64,000 bases of DNA from Sceloporus undulatus (GCF_019175285.1 NC_056527.1:104613765-104677764); one strand, 5' to 3'; numbered from the stretch's first letter, positions 44,301 to 48,266 are shown. Notes: a model not told the origin generated them from the letters alone. A program made the numbers and translations.

Positions 44301-46930
44301 CAGCTTCCTGACTAGACAATGTGTAACCATGGCACTGCCAGTTGACAAAGGATTAAAATGGTGTTCCATTCCAGGACGAACAATCTCAGAATGTACAGAC
44401 TACTGAAGGGCCATTCACACTACTTTATAGATCAGATCGCAAATCAGTTTATAAGTGGGTAATTTCCACTGGCACCGGTTTTTCCACAACTGAATTGAGG
44501 TGGATCTGGGGCAAATCCCCCTCATCATGGATTTTCCGAAAGCGTTTTTTCCCCATTTCTTTTTGGAAAACCCATTTTTTTCTGTGGTGCTGGGAAATGT
44601 GAAATAGGGTGGTCATTTGGGTGACATGTATTTATTAGTCTTTTCACTGACAGAATAAACAATGTCTGGGACTTGTGTGTTGAATTGTTGATTCTTGCAG
44701 GGTGTCATTCCCCCTTCCATCCTCAGACAGTACTTTCCATATGGCTGCAATATTACTAGACGTTGTTAATTTACAGGGCCATTGGTGGTTTGTATTTCCA
44801 AATGGACCAGATGTGTATGTTCTGTCAGATATTTTTTAAAAAACAACAAAAACATGGGAATGATTGAATGAGATTGATAAGGTGGCTCCATTAAAGCACC
44901 CATGCAGTTGACAAAAAAAATGGCTGCAGCGGATATTAGCAACACGTCACCATTGACAACANNNNNNNNNNGTGGATGCGCGTCACTTGATTGACAGAAC
45001 AAAAAAAAACAGGAATGATTGAAGGAGGCTCTATCTTAAATCGATACTTTGTAAGTGTGAACATCAACCGAGTTAATTTGCACCGGGGAGGTTTGATCAG
45101 GGTAAAGGTAGTGGGAACTTCCATTCCAGACATATTTGGTATTGGAGGAATGGATCTGCCTGAATTTACCCAGAACACTACCAGCTAGTGTGAAAAGGGC
45201 CTAAGATTCACCATTTTTCTAGGATGCAAAGTTTAGCATGAGGGATAATATGATAGGGTGGTTCACGCTACTGTGGGAATGGGTTCCAGTTCTACCCATG
45301 TCCTCTAGTCTCCATTTTATGGTTGATTACACCAAACTTGTTGTTGTTGTTGTGTGCCTTCAAGTTGTTTCTTGAAGACACACAACAGTGACCCTAGGGC
45401 TAACCAATCACAGGATTTTCTTGCCAAGTTTCTTCAGAAGGGGTTTGCCATTGCCATCCTCTGAGGCTGAGAGAGTGTGACTTGCCAGGTCCAAAGCACA
45501 CTGCAGAAATAATCCACTTTGACACCGCTTTTACTGCCCTGGCTCAGTGCTAGGGAATCCTGGCTAAATGTCACACAAAACTACAGTTCCCAGAAATTCC
45601 TAGCACTGAGTCAGGGCAATTAAAGTGGTCTCAAACTGGTTTATTTCCTCAGTATGTTTTGGACCCCAGTGGTTTCCATGGATGAGCCAGGACTCAAACC
45701 CTGGTCTCCCAGTGTGTTAGTTCAGCATCCAAACCATTACACCACACTGTCCATTACACCTGTCTCAATTTCTGTCAATTCCCTCCATTTCCCCTTGCTC
45801 CTGCTTACCTTTAGCTCCCAACTGTGGAGAAGCAGATGTTGTAGGGACACAACTCCCATGATCCCCAGCAAATATGGCCAAGGGTAAGGCACTAAGAACC
45901 ACACTCCTTGGGACTTTATCACATGGAGAAAATCGGGGCTTTAACCAGCAATTAACCCATGAAAATCGCACAATCACGATTAAGATTTTCACACAATATC
46001 AACATTAAAGTGCCATTATACCAAGAATAAAATGACAATAAACAGCAACAAATCATTCACAGGAAAATCCCATGAATGCTTTGTTGCTGTTTTTTTGCTT
46101 GGTTATTCGCTTGTTATTCCCAGGATAATGGCTCTTTAAGCGCAAAGTGTGAGAAAATCTTCAATTGCAATTGCGTGATTTTCACGGATTAATTGCTGGT
46201 TAACCCCCCGATTTCCCCCGTGTGATAAAGTAGTAAGAGCATTTGAGAAGCACGGATCTAGAAGCATGGTTCTGAAACTCTGGTCCTCCAGATAGTTTGG
46301 ATTTCAACCAGATATCCCAGCCACCTTGGCCAGTGGTGAGGGATTATGGGACCTTAAATCCAAAATGACCAGAGGATTTTCAGAACCACTGTTCTAGATC
46401 AAATTGTTAGCTTGTCATCAACCCCTTTCCTACTTTGCCACCACTGACTTTCCTGATCCTCTTGGCCTCCTTGTAACAATGCATCACTTTTATAATCGTA
46501 ATCTTAATTGTAAGCAGCTTTGAGGAAAAATAGCAGGATTCAAATACAATACTGTATAATAATAATGAAAATGATAAAAAGGGTTCCTCTTTCATGTCGA
46601 GGGTTAGGGAACCTACAGTCCTCCAGATGTTGTTGAACATTTAATTCCACAAGGCCAATGTGTTGTAGTGCAGTTCCCAGGTTTCCCAAGCATTGAGCTG
46701 GGGCAGTTAAAACGGTCTCAAAGTGAATTACGGTATTTCTGCAGTGTGTTTTGGACCTTTCAGTCAAGTTTGCTAATGGCAAGGGAAGTTGGGAGATCAA
46801 GCTCTATAGGACCACACATTCCCATCCGTTCTTTTATGCTTACCTCTTGCTGGCTATTGTTGTCTCCTACTAGAAAGTCATGGCTTTCATGGACTTCATG
46901 GCGGAAACCAAACCATTTAGATATGGCCAT
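10641..46930 (-). CDS. TULP2: Tubby-like protein 2 (14 coding exons, 626 aa)
   Basis: The exons listed separately (46930 down to 10641) join in phase to 1881 nt: 626 residues and a stop. Residues about 61-124 hold a basic helix and the [11 protein letters not shown] motif that in TUB and TULP3 lies in the IFT-A-binding/nuclear-localisation N-terminus. Residues 147-355 are a low-complexity, acidic and serine-rich linker. Residues about 370-626 are the tubby domain, a 12-strand barrel around a central helix that binds PI(4,5)P2; [15 protein letters not shown] is the basic phosphoinositide-contact segment. Phrases such as LSRDGDNF and FDNGINPDK, and NUCB1 as divergent neighbour, favour TULP2 over TULP1, TULP3 and TUB. 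Human TULP2 is about 520 aa, so this protein is longer. Family knowledge suggests a role in membrane or ciliary trafficking; mammalian TULP2 is mainly testicular. Function here is inferred. Confidence 0.9.
11480..11697 (-). mobile_element. Sauria SINE, minus strand
   Basis: The minus strand reads head, body ('GGGTGACCTTGGTCAAGTGA') and Bov-B-like tail ending in ACAACAACAC-type repeats at 11480. A diverged but near full-length copy. Confidence 0.75.
11805..12030 (-). mobile_element. Sauria SINE, minus strand
   Basis: Minus-strand head with GGGTTCAAATCCCCACTTGG as B-box-like sequence, body 'GTGTGACCTTGGGCAAGTCA', and tail running into (AAC)n near 11805. It carries a small altered segment in the body at about 11850-11890. 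Confidence 0.8.
12206..12377 (-). CDS. TULP2: TULP2 exon 13
   Basis: Encodes [40 protein letters not shown] and [17 protein letters not shown] plus the first base of the next Ser. The acceptor CTACAG and donor GTGAGT are both consensus. [20 protein letters not shown] is among the most conserved tubby-domain stretches. Confidence 0.95.
12507..12605 (-). CDS. TULP2: TULP2 exon 12
   Basis: 33 codons: [20 protein letters not shown] then [25 protein letters not shown] is a signature of the tubby domain. Phase 0 at both ends, with acceptor CTTTCAG and donor GTGAGT. Confidence 0.95.
13895..14112 (-). mobile_element. Sauria SINE, minus strand
   Basis: The minus strand gives the head (GCATAGTGGTTTGAGTGCTG), body (GGGTGGCCTTGGGCAAGTCA) and tail ending in ACACACAACAACAACAAT. 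Lies in TULP2 intron 11. Confidence 0.85.
14650..14812. mobile_element. Hairpin MITE of the CTGCAGAAATAAT family
   Basis: Palindromic copy: 'GCACTCTGACACTACTTTAA', 'ATACTATGGAATTCTGGGAT', loop, then 'CCAGAATTCCATAACAGTGA' and 'AAAGTAGTGTCAGAATGCTT'. The two arms are inverted versions of one another. Confidence 0.7.
14868..15100 (+). mobile_element. Sauria SINE, full length
   Basis: Head CAGCATGGCATAGTGGTTCA, B-box-like 'GATTCGATTCCCAGCTTG', body 'GGGTGACCTTGGGCAAATCA', tail 'GGTTCGCTTTAGGGTTGCCA' and 'TAAGTTGGAAACGACTTGAA'. One of the best-preserved copies in the window. Confidence 0.9.
15575..15689 (-). CDS. TULP2: TULP2 exon 11
   Basis: Completes an Arg codon and encodes [20 protein letters not shown] then [18 protein letters not shown]. 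The TKFTVFDNG and RQEL motifs are tubby-domain hallmarks; SNV and FDNGINPD resemble human TULP2 in particular. Acceptor TTTCTAG, donor GTAAGT. Confidence 0.95.
15807..16091. repeat. Triple ~75-83-bp tandem repeat ending in a MITE terminus
   Basis: Three direct units start 'TGTCCACTTTCT' at about 15807, 15890 and 15964, each with 'GGATTAATG' and 'TCCTGCTTTTGT'-like blocks. The array ends at about 16091 with CCCGTGTGATAAACTCC, the terminus shared by the TTATCACA-ended MITEs. It may be a rearranged member of that family; its left end is not visible. Confidence 0.6.
16092..16250 (+). mobile_element. Sauria SINE, 5' truncated
   Basis: Contains 'GACTCTGGAGACTAGGGTTT' through the body ('TTGGCCAAGTCACACTATCT') and most of the tail. 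The head is missing; the copy starts where the TTATCACA-type terminus ends. Confidence 0.75.
16306..16515. mobile_element. Hairpin MITE, CTGCAGAAATAAT family, near complete
   Basis: About 210 bp: left arm 'CTACACTGCAGAAATAATGC' and 'GACACTGCTTTAACTG', right arm 'GGCAGTTAAAGCAGTGTTGA' and 'CATTATTTCTGCAGTGCAGA'. The arms pair over nearly their whole length. The commonest hairpin family in the window; see also 31129, 51058-52206 and 55911. Confidence 0.85.
16955..17110 (+). mobile_element. LINE 3' tail with ATT microsatellite
   Basis: The sequence 'GGTTGTAATCCCACCTCGAT' with 'GGGAGAGGCAGGAAATTATT' is a LINE tail of L2/CR1 type, ending in a perfect (ATT)n run at 17055-17107. Confidence 0.65.
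17250..17362 (-). CDS. TULP2: TULP2 exon 10
   Basis: Encodes [20 protein letters not shown] then [17 protein letters not shown] and two bases of an Arg. The basic GRKRKKSK run is the phosphoinositide-contact segment of tubby domains. Acceptor TTCTTCAG, donor GTGGGT. Confidence 0.95.
17440..17642 (-). mobile_element. Sauria SINE, minus strand
   Basis: Minus-strand order: head 'GTGTAGTGGTGTGAGTGTTG', body with a diverged 'TAGGTGATCTTGAGATAG', tail 'TTACTTGAAGGCACACAAC'. In TULP2 intron 9, 78 bp from exon 10. Confidence 0.8.
18081..18263 (-). CDS. TULP2: TULP2 exon 9 (start of tubby domain)
   Basis: 61 codons, phase 0 both ends: [20 protein letters not shown], then [20 protein letters not shown] and [26 protein letters not shown] and CRITRD-GMD-G begin the tubby domain. 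Donor GTATCA is weaker than the other donors; acceptor TTGACAG. Confidence 0.93.
18899..19395. mobile_element. ~500-bp DNA element with inverted ends
   Basis: Left end AGTGGCATCACTAGGGGGGT; the right end, read inverted, gives AGTGGCATCTCTGAGGTTGG. The phrase 'GTGCGGGAACTGCAGACCAC' recurs at about 39784-39815 in a second fragment, so this is an interspersed family. The interior is GC-rich with no transposase frame. Confidence 0.55.
19505..19700 (-). mobile_element. tRNA-derived SINE with LINE-like tail, minus strand
   Basis: On the minus strand: head AGCCCTGGTGGCGCTGTGGT, 'TAAATGCCTGTACTGCAGTC', then 'GCTTGACTCAGGCTTCCTAG', 'CCCAGATTGTTGGGGGCAAT' and 'TTACACTTTGTAAACTGCCT'. The body and tail match the plus-strand copy at 43528-43700. 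A different SINE family from the Sauria copies. Confidence 0.7.
20690..20826 (-). CDS. TULP2: TULP2 exon 8 (acidic tract)
   Basis: Encodes [11 protein letters not shown], then an acidic run of about 22 residues ([20 protein letters not shown]), then [15 protein letters not shown]. The run comes from GAG/GAT codons that form a near microsatellite, so its length probably varies. Acceptor TTCCCAG, donor GTCAGC. Acidic linkers before the tubby domain also occur in TULP1. Confidence 0.88.
21153..21380 (+). mobile_element. Sauria SINE, full length
   Basis: Head GAGCCAGTGTGGTGTAGTGG, B-box-like 'AGTTCAAATCCCCACCCAG', body 'TGTGACCTTGGGCAAGTCAC', tail reduced to 'CTAACAACTTGACGTCACAC' and a (CA)n end. 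Lies in TULP2 intron 7. Confidence 0.88.
22597..22779 (-). CDS. TULP2: TULP2 exon 7
   Basis: Encodes [40 protein letters not shown] and [20 protein letters not shown], with split codons at both ends that fit the neighbours. Acidic and Ser-rich, not recognisable as a domain; part of the linker. Acceptor GTTTAG, donor GTGAGT. Confidence 0.85.
22800..23900. other. TULP2 intron 6, repeat debris
   Basis: Contains old interspersed repeat sequence (about 22930-23130), a (CAA)n run at 23648, a (TTG)n run at 23751 next to 'CGAGTCAACCTCAACTCATG', which looks like a minus-strand Bov-B-type tail, and a C-run at 23824-23839. No exon is seen. Confidence 0.5.
23915..24820 (+). mobile_element. L2-like LINE 3' portion (reverse transcriptase end)
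   Basis: A frame from about 23959 to 24360 encodes the C-terminal part of an L2/CR1-clade reverse transcriptase: [18 protein letters not shown], '[17 protein letters not shown]', '[12 protein letters not shown]' and '[20 protein letters not shown]'. A degraded coding remainder and a 3' tail follow ('GTACGCCGCTTTGATTGCCT', 'AAAAGCGGGATAGAAATT') ending in (ATT)n. The copy is 5' truncated and not functional. Confidence 0.85.
24821..25660. other. TULP2 intron 6, unassigned
   Basis: I recognise no exon or complete element. The open frames at 24929-25260 look like old repeat sequence of mixed composition. Confidence 0.35.
25660..25870 (+). mobile_element. LINE 3' tail fragment
   Basis: 'TGTAAGCTGTCTTGGGTCCC' and 'GGGGAAAAGGCAGGATATAC' are the L2/CR1-like 3' end. 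The MITE at 25875 has inserted into the last bases. Confidence 0.55.
25875..26479. mobile_element. 605-bp TA-flanked MITE with internal tandem hairpins
   Basis: Left end CAGTTGGCCCTCCATATTCA next to TA; right end 'CATGAATATGGAGAGAAGACTG' in part, before TA. The interior has about four GC-rich tandem units, each around CCTGATCCTCTCCTTGGGC and its own inverted partner GCCCAAGGAGAGGAT. The ends match 37991-38327; the centre does not, so centres have been exchanged or expanded within the family. Confidence 0.75.
26517..26714 (-). CDS. TULP2: TULP2 exon 6 (two linker repeats)
   Basis: Encodes [12 protein letters not shown], then two imperfect repeats that start [20 protein letters not shown] and [20 protein letters not shown] and end in G or EG. 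The acceptor is a tandem CAGCAG, so the exon may start at 26714 or 26711, differing by one residue. Donor GTAAGA. Basic and Pro/Ser-rich; no known domain. Confidence 0.85.
26990..27530. other. TULP2 intron 5: polypyrimidine tract and GC-rich stretch
   Basis: A long CT-only tract ((CCTT)n type) lies at about 27217-27310, and a (GGA)n run at 27463-27484. The open frames here (27061-27598, both strands) are low-complexity Pro/Ser/Leu or Arg/Gly runs without homology. Confidence 0.6.
27531..27582 (+). mobile_element. TA-flanked MITE, left end only
   Basis: Starts CAGTCGGCCCTTCTTATACA and matches the first 50 bases of the copy at 2140, then diverges. The right end is missing. Confidence 0.6.
28003..28766 (-). 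mobile_element. Bov-B (RTE) LINE fragment, interrupted by a MITE
   Basis: Read on the minus strand, the parts 28766-28557 and 28248-28003 give the end of an RTE/Bov-B polyprotein: [20 protein letters not shown], then '[16 protein letters not shown]' and '[19 protein letters not shown]', followed by a short tail near 'CCATGGGTTGAAGTCGACTA'. The conserved 'FGHIMRR-SLEKT-MLG-IEG-R-RGRP' type ending is typical of Bov-B. The 305-bp MITE at 28249-28553 splits it. Confidence 0.82.
28249..28553. mobile_element. 305-bp MITE inside the Bov-B fragment
   Basis: Left end GGGGCTGTACAGATAAG; right end, inverted, GAGGCTATACAGACCGGC. A 3-bp TTA is present on both sides (28246-28248 and 28554-28556), consistent with a PIF/Harbinger-like target duplication. 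The interior has inverted blocks such as GCACAAAAAGGAGCTGG and ACTCCTTTTTGCACCCTCTA. Confidence 0.75.
28770..29275 (+). mobile_element. Sauria SINE split by a hairpin MITE
   Basis: SINE head and first body half at 28770-28867 ('AACCAGCATGGTATAATGGT', 'GGGTGACCACAGGCAAGTCA') continue at 29182-29275 ('GGCTCGCCTTAGGGTTGCCA', 'TTACTTGAAGGCACACAACA'). The 313-bp insert between them is a separate element. Confidence 0.85.
28868..29181. mobile_element. Hairpin MITE, TTATCACA-ended, inside a SINE
   Basis: Starts near GGACATTATCAGATGGGGGA and ends with the inverted equivalent CCCCTGTCTGATAATCTCC. The two halves pair over most of their length (for example ATGCTCATCCAGGATTTATC against its partner near 29065-29090). 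No protein is encoded. Confidence 0.78.
29285..29505. mobile_element. Palindromic 'gtgctacaagatctct' repeat
   Basis: Left arm 'GAGATCTTGTAGCACCTTTG' and right arm 'CAAAGGTGCTACAAGATCTC', with 'AAGTTGGCAGCATGAG' and 'CTCATGCTGGCAACTTCTTT' inside. Other copies: a short piece near 56033 and a MITE-split one at 61040-61440. A common reptile repeat that I cannot assign to a named family. Confidence 0.65.
29932..30039 (-). CDS. TULP2: TULP2 exon 5
   Basis: Encodes [20 protein letters not shown] then [15 protein letters not shown], with split codons at both ends. The AELE-phrase resembles a similarly placed piece of human TULP2. Acceptor TCAATAG, donor GTGAGA. Confidence 0.85.
30601..30835. mobile_element. 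TA-flanked MITE
   Basis: The right end GAATAGCAAGAGTGCACTG before TA, inverted, reads CAGTGCACTCTTGCTATTCA; the left end TAGTCCTTCCTTATTTATGG is the degraded match. No coding sequence. Confidence 0.55.
31129..31341. mobile_element. Hairpin MITE, CTGCAGAAATAAT family
   Basis: Left arm GGCTGTATGTACACTGCAGA, 'TTTAACTGCCATTGATCAAT'; right arm 'GAGCCATGACAGTTTAAGCA', 'TGCATTAATTCTGCAGTATA'. More diverged than the copy at 16306. Confidence 0.78.
31613..31769 (-). CDS. TULP2: TULP2 exon 4
   Basis: Encodes [40 protein letters not shown] and [29 protein letters not shown] is the strongest N-terminal tubby-family signature (nuclear-localisation and trafficking region in relatives). I chose donor GTGAGC at 31612 over GTGAAC 15 bases upstream; both keep frame. 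Confidence 0.92.
31850..32102. mobile_element. 253-bp TA-flanked MITE with CGTAACCCGAAA repeats
   Basis: Starts CAGTGGTGCCTCGGGTTACG and ends CGTATCCCGAGGCACCACTG, a near-perfect inverted repeat flanked by TA. The interior repeats 'TTCGTAACCCGAAA' several times in both senses. Its edge lies 80 bp upstream of TULP2 exon 4. It looks young: the terminal arms match closely. Confidence 0.9.
32103..33460. other. TULP2 intron 3, mostly unassigned
   Basis: 32580-32640 has an AATAAA-rich LINE-like end. 33000-33240 is GC-richer and starts 'TTAGGGGCAAAACAGACAGC', resembling the TTA-flanked MITE family of 28249 but without a clear right end. No exon is supported. Confidence 0.45.
33465..33697 (+). mobile_element. 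Sauria SINE with (AAC)n tail
   Basis: Head, body 'AGGTGACCTTGGGCAAGTCA' and altered tail 'GTTAACTTGAAGGTCCACAA' ending in a perfect (AAC)n tract at about 33662-33697. Confidence 0.85.
33861..34008 (-). CDS. TULP2: TULP2 exon 3
   Basis: Completes an Arg codon, then [40 protein letters not shown] and [18 protein letters not shown] joined to exon 4 RHIIEKKQ matches the amphipathic basic helix of tubby-family N-termini. Acceptor GCTGGCAG, donor GTACCT. An internal Met (MYRKLY) could be an alternative start. Confidence 0.88.
34629..34858 (+). mobile_element. Sauria SINE, full length
   Basis: Head GGTAGTGGCATAGTGGTTGA, B-box-like 'GGTTCGATTCCATGCTTG', body 'GGGTGACCTTAGGCAAGTCA', tail 'AACTTGTAGACACACAACAA'. 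Confidence 0.88.
35603..36170. repeat. Direct duplication flanking a TATATG/CACATA array
   Basis: An ~80-bp segment starting CAGTCATG (35603-35685, with 'TGTAGTTTATTTTTATTACT') recurs at 36073-36152. Between the copies is about 350 bp of alternating pyrimidine-purine sequence (TATATGTATATG, ACATATATG). The second copy is followed by (GT)n. Open frames rich in Tyr, Ile, His and Cys across this region are by-products of the array. Confidence 0.85.
36171..37220. other. TULP2 intron 2, unassigned
   Basis: No exon is visible. A palindromic 'gccctccag'-type repeat lies at about 37055-37175 (CAACTCCCAGAAGATC with its inverted partner), and 36590-36680 is a shorter relative. Confidence 0.45.
37220..37440 (+). 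mobile_element. LINE 3' tail with TAAA microsatellite
   Basis: 'TTGTAAGCCACCTTAAATCT' and 'AAAAAGGTGGGATTTAAATA' form an L2/CR1-like tail that ends in a perfect (AAAT)n tract at about 37397-37436. Confidence 0.7.
37586..37808 (+). mobile_element. Sauria SINE
   Basis: Head GAAGGCAAGATGGTATAATG; a short part between head and body is lost, then 'GGGTGACCTTGAGAAAGTCA' and tail 'AACAACTTGAAGGCACAAAA'. Confidence 0.82.
37991..38327. mobile_element. 337-bp TA-flanked MITE
   Basis: Left CAGTCATCCCTCCATATTTG, right GAATATGGAGGGACAGCTG, both next to TA. The interior is a long palindrome: 'TCTAGGTCTTCCAGTGCAAC' and 'GTTGCATTGGAGGACCTAGA' are inverted partners. Confidence 0.8.
38600..38768. mobile_element. 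Half copy of the GTTACAGAC hairpin MITE
   Basis: Matches the right half of 61086-61318: 'CACAGCTTTGGTGTAGCTTC', 'GTCATTTAAACAGCATACCA', 'GACCCGAAGCAACTTTATTT', 'GGCC'. The left half and terminus are absent. Confidence 0.65.
39166..39330 (-). mobile_element. Sauria SINE, minus strand, internally shortened
   Basis: Minus-strand body 'GGGTGACCTTGGGCAAGTCA' and tail ending in AACAACAACA at 39166. About 50 bases between body and tail are missing compared with full copies. Confidence 0.72.
39774..40208. mobile_element. Fragments of two DNA element families
   Basis: 39774-39850 matches the left end of the 18899 element (GTAGCGTCACTGCGGGATGC). 40044-40208 is a CTGCAGAAATAAT-type hairpin ending TTTCTGCAGTGTGTTTTGGACC, the same terminus as 45491-45664. 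In between are Pro/Gly-coding GC-rich direct repeats ('CAGCTTTCCCTGG'). Confidence 0.6.
40210..41345. other. TULP2 intron 2, unassigned
   Basis: Old interspersed repeat sequence (about 40430-40980, phrases such as 'AGAAGTGACTTGAAAGTTAC') with no family call, and a (CA)n run at 41305-41323. No exon apart from the one at 41346. Confidence 0.4.
41346..41392 (-). CDS. TULP2: TULP2 exon 2 (predicted)
   Basis: A 47-nt exon, [15 protein letters not shown] plus two bases of an Arg codon completed by exon 3. It is supported by a strong acceptor (polypyrimidine tract then GCTTGCCAG), a consensus donor (AAG|GTAAGC) and exact phase agreement with both neighbours. I do not recognise the peptide. Because it begins with ATG, translation could also start here. 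Confidence 0.6.
41400..43520. other. TULP2 intron 1, mostly unassigned
   Basis: 42475-42700 is a minus-strand LINE-like tail (TTTATTTATTTATGG, 'CTGTCTTTCTTCCAAAATA'). A G-run lies at 41877-41886. The frames at 41840-42320 have no recognisable homology and no paired splice sites that I trust. Confidence 0.4.
43528..43700 (+). mobile_element. tRNA-derived SINE, 5' truncated (family of 19505)
   Basis: 'GTTCGATTTCAGGATTCCAA', 'GGCTGACTCAGCCTTCCATC', 'CATCTTGTTGGGGGCAATTG' and 'TTGTAAACTGCTTAGAGAGT', then 'AGCAGTATAGAAATGTAAAT' with a GCTATT repeat end. Same order as the minus-strand copy at 19505-19700. Confidence 0.7.
44408..45201. mobile_element. ~790-bp MITE with assembly gap inside
   Basis: Ends GGGCCATTCACACTACTT and, inverted, GGCCCTTTTCACACTAGC. 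The interior has inverted blocks either side of the gap (GGAATGATTGAATGAGATTG against 'GGAATGATTGAAGGAGGCTC'-like sequence, AACACGTCACCATTG against 'GCGCGTCACTTGATTG'). No transposase is seen. The 10-N gap probably marks an unresolved hairpin. Confidence 0.6.
44962..44971. other. Assembly gap (10 N)
   Basis: Ten unresolved bases at the centre of the inverted-repeat element; the true length is unknown. Any translation across it is meaningless. Confidence 0.99.
45335..45756 (-). mobile_element. Sauria SINE, minus strand, split by a MITE
   Basis: Tail and half body at 45335-45490 ('CTGAGAGAGTGTGACTTGCC' on the plus strand), then a hairpin MITE, then the rest of the body and head at 45665-45756 ('CAAACCCTGGTCTCCCAG'). 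Confidence 0.82.
45491..45664. mobile_element. GGTCCAAA-ended hairpin MITE inside a SINE
   Basis: Left end GGTCCAAAGCACACTGCAGA; right end, inverted, GGTCCAAAACATACTGAGGA. Arms include GGCTCAGTGCTAGGGAATCC and its partner near 45590. It belongs to, or is closely related to, the CTGCAGAAATAAT family. Since the host SINE is otherwise continuous, the ends are exact to within a few bases. Confidence 0.82.
45911..46233. mobile_element. Hairpin MITE, TTATCACA-ended
   Basis: Left GACTTTATCACATGGAGAAA, right ending CCCCCGTGTGATAAAGT. 'AAATCGGGGCTTTAACCAGC' and 'GCTGGTTAACCCCCCGATTT' are inverted partners and the arms pair to the centre. Same family as 9426 and 28868. Confidence 0.82.
46844..46930 (-). 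CDS. TULP2: TULP2 exon 1 (first coding, predicted)
   Basis: 29 codons: [20 protein letters not shown] then VGDNNSQQE, followed by a consensus donor GTAAGC. An in-frame TAG lies directly before the ATG within TTTCATTTAG, which is itself a plausible acceptor, so the ATG either starts the exon (with a 5' UTR exon near the promoter at 49.5 kb) or starts translation in a longer exon. Phase 0 into exon 2. The peptide is unknown to me. Confidence 0.55.
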
Positions 46931-47056
46931 CTAAATGAAACAAATTGCACATTGAGACATCAAAGATGGAGAAAATGTGTATTTCTCATGTAATGTAATC
47001 AACCCCATTATTGCCCCTAATTCGATTAAGGCAGAGATTTGGGAGACAAAAGGTAT

Positions 47057-47512
47057 GGCATCTGCACTGCAGAAATAAATAATGCAGTTTGACACCACTT
47101 TAATTACCATGGCTCCATCCTACAAAACCCTGAAATTTGCCGTTTTGTGAAGCAACAGTGCTCTTTGGCCACAAAGGCAGTGTAACCAGATGTCCTCCTT
47201 TTCCAGGACATGCCCTACATTTCAACCTTCTGTCCAGGAGGAATGTTCAAAACATCCTCCATTTTGAGCATGATTAAAAAGCATGAATTTATATTTATAT
47301 TAAGTGTTTTAGCTTTTATTTGGCCATGTGCTCAATTTGTCTTGAATGTCCTACCTTTTACAGTGCCTTATCCTCTTTTATGATTAGGACATCTGGTTTC
47401 TCTGCAGCAAAGGCTAAAGATACAAAGGCTAAGTACAAATCCCAAGATTCAGTAAGGTGGCGCACTTTAAAGTGGTGTCAAACCGCATTATTTCTACAGT
47501 GTAGATGCCCCC
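47057..47512. mobile_element. Hairpin MITE split by another MITE
   Basis: Outer arms: GGCATCTGCACTGCAGAAAT on the left and 'GCATTATTTCTACAGTGTAG' on the right (CTGCAGAAATAAT family). The insert at about 47171-47400 starts 'CCAGATGTCCTCCTTTTCCA' and ends 'GATTAGGACATCTGGTTTCT', an inverted pair sharing ACCAGATGTCCT. The insert family recurs at 47800-47990. Confidence 0.7.
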
Positions 47513-47799
47513 CCATATGTTCTGGACTTGCAAAACTGATCATGAGGGACAGAGAGTTTTAATTCAAAACATCTCGAGATCAAAAGGTTCCCCACTCATG
47601 TTAAAACAAGCTCAGTTTTAAACATAAGCACTTCCCTGAGCAAAGTCATTTTTACATTTCAAGTCAGTGTGGTGCAGTAGTTTGAATGTATTTTTATTAT
47701 TTTTTGGTTAATTTTTATTGTTATTCATATACAAGTTTCCCTTGTTTTTTATTTTATTTTTGCTATTTTTATTATTATTATTTTTATTATTATTATTAT

Positions 47800-48000
47800 T
47801 TGGCCATCTGTCTAGGAAAAATGCCAAAATGTCCTCCATTTTGATCATGCCTAAGAAACATGTGTTTATATTAACATTTTTTAAAAATCATCAATTTTTT
47901 TGCATGTCCTCCATTTTTTAAAAAAACACGTCCTACATTTGAAAATGTTGTCCTACCTTTGTCCTACATTTGTTCCAGTTTGGAGGTCCTGGCTTATGGC
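47800..48000. mobile_element. Second copy of the 'gtcctccatttt' element
   Basis: 'GGCCATCTGTCTAGGAAAAA', 'TGTCCTCCATTTTGATCATG', 'GTCCTACATTTGTTCCAGTT' and 'GGAGGTCCTGGCTTATGGCA' are variants of the insert at 47171-47400. Its boundaries are unclear because a SINE adjoins it. Confidence 0.5.
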
Positions 48001-48145
48001 AACCCTACCTTCAGAGGAGGTTGCCATTGCCATCCTCTGATGCTGAGAGAGTGTGTGACTTGCCCAAGGTCACCCAATGGGTTTCCATGCCTGAGCTGGG
48101 ATTCGAACCCTGGTCCCCAGAGTTGTAGTCCAATGCTCAAACCTC

Positions 48146-48152
<7 letters not shown>
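47990..48152 (-). mobile_element. Sauria SINE, minus strand
   Basis: Minus-strand B-box-like 'GGGTTCGAATCCCAGCTCAG', body 'GGGTGACCTTGGGCAAGTCA', tail 'GGTAGGGTTGCCATAAGCC'. The (AAC)n end is lost. Confidence 0.82.
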
Positions 48153-48179
<27 letters not shown>

Positions 48180-48220
48180 TTTAATCCTGCCTTTCTCCCA
48201 AAGTGGGACCCAAGGTGGCG

Positions 48221-48266
<46 letters not shown>

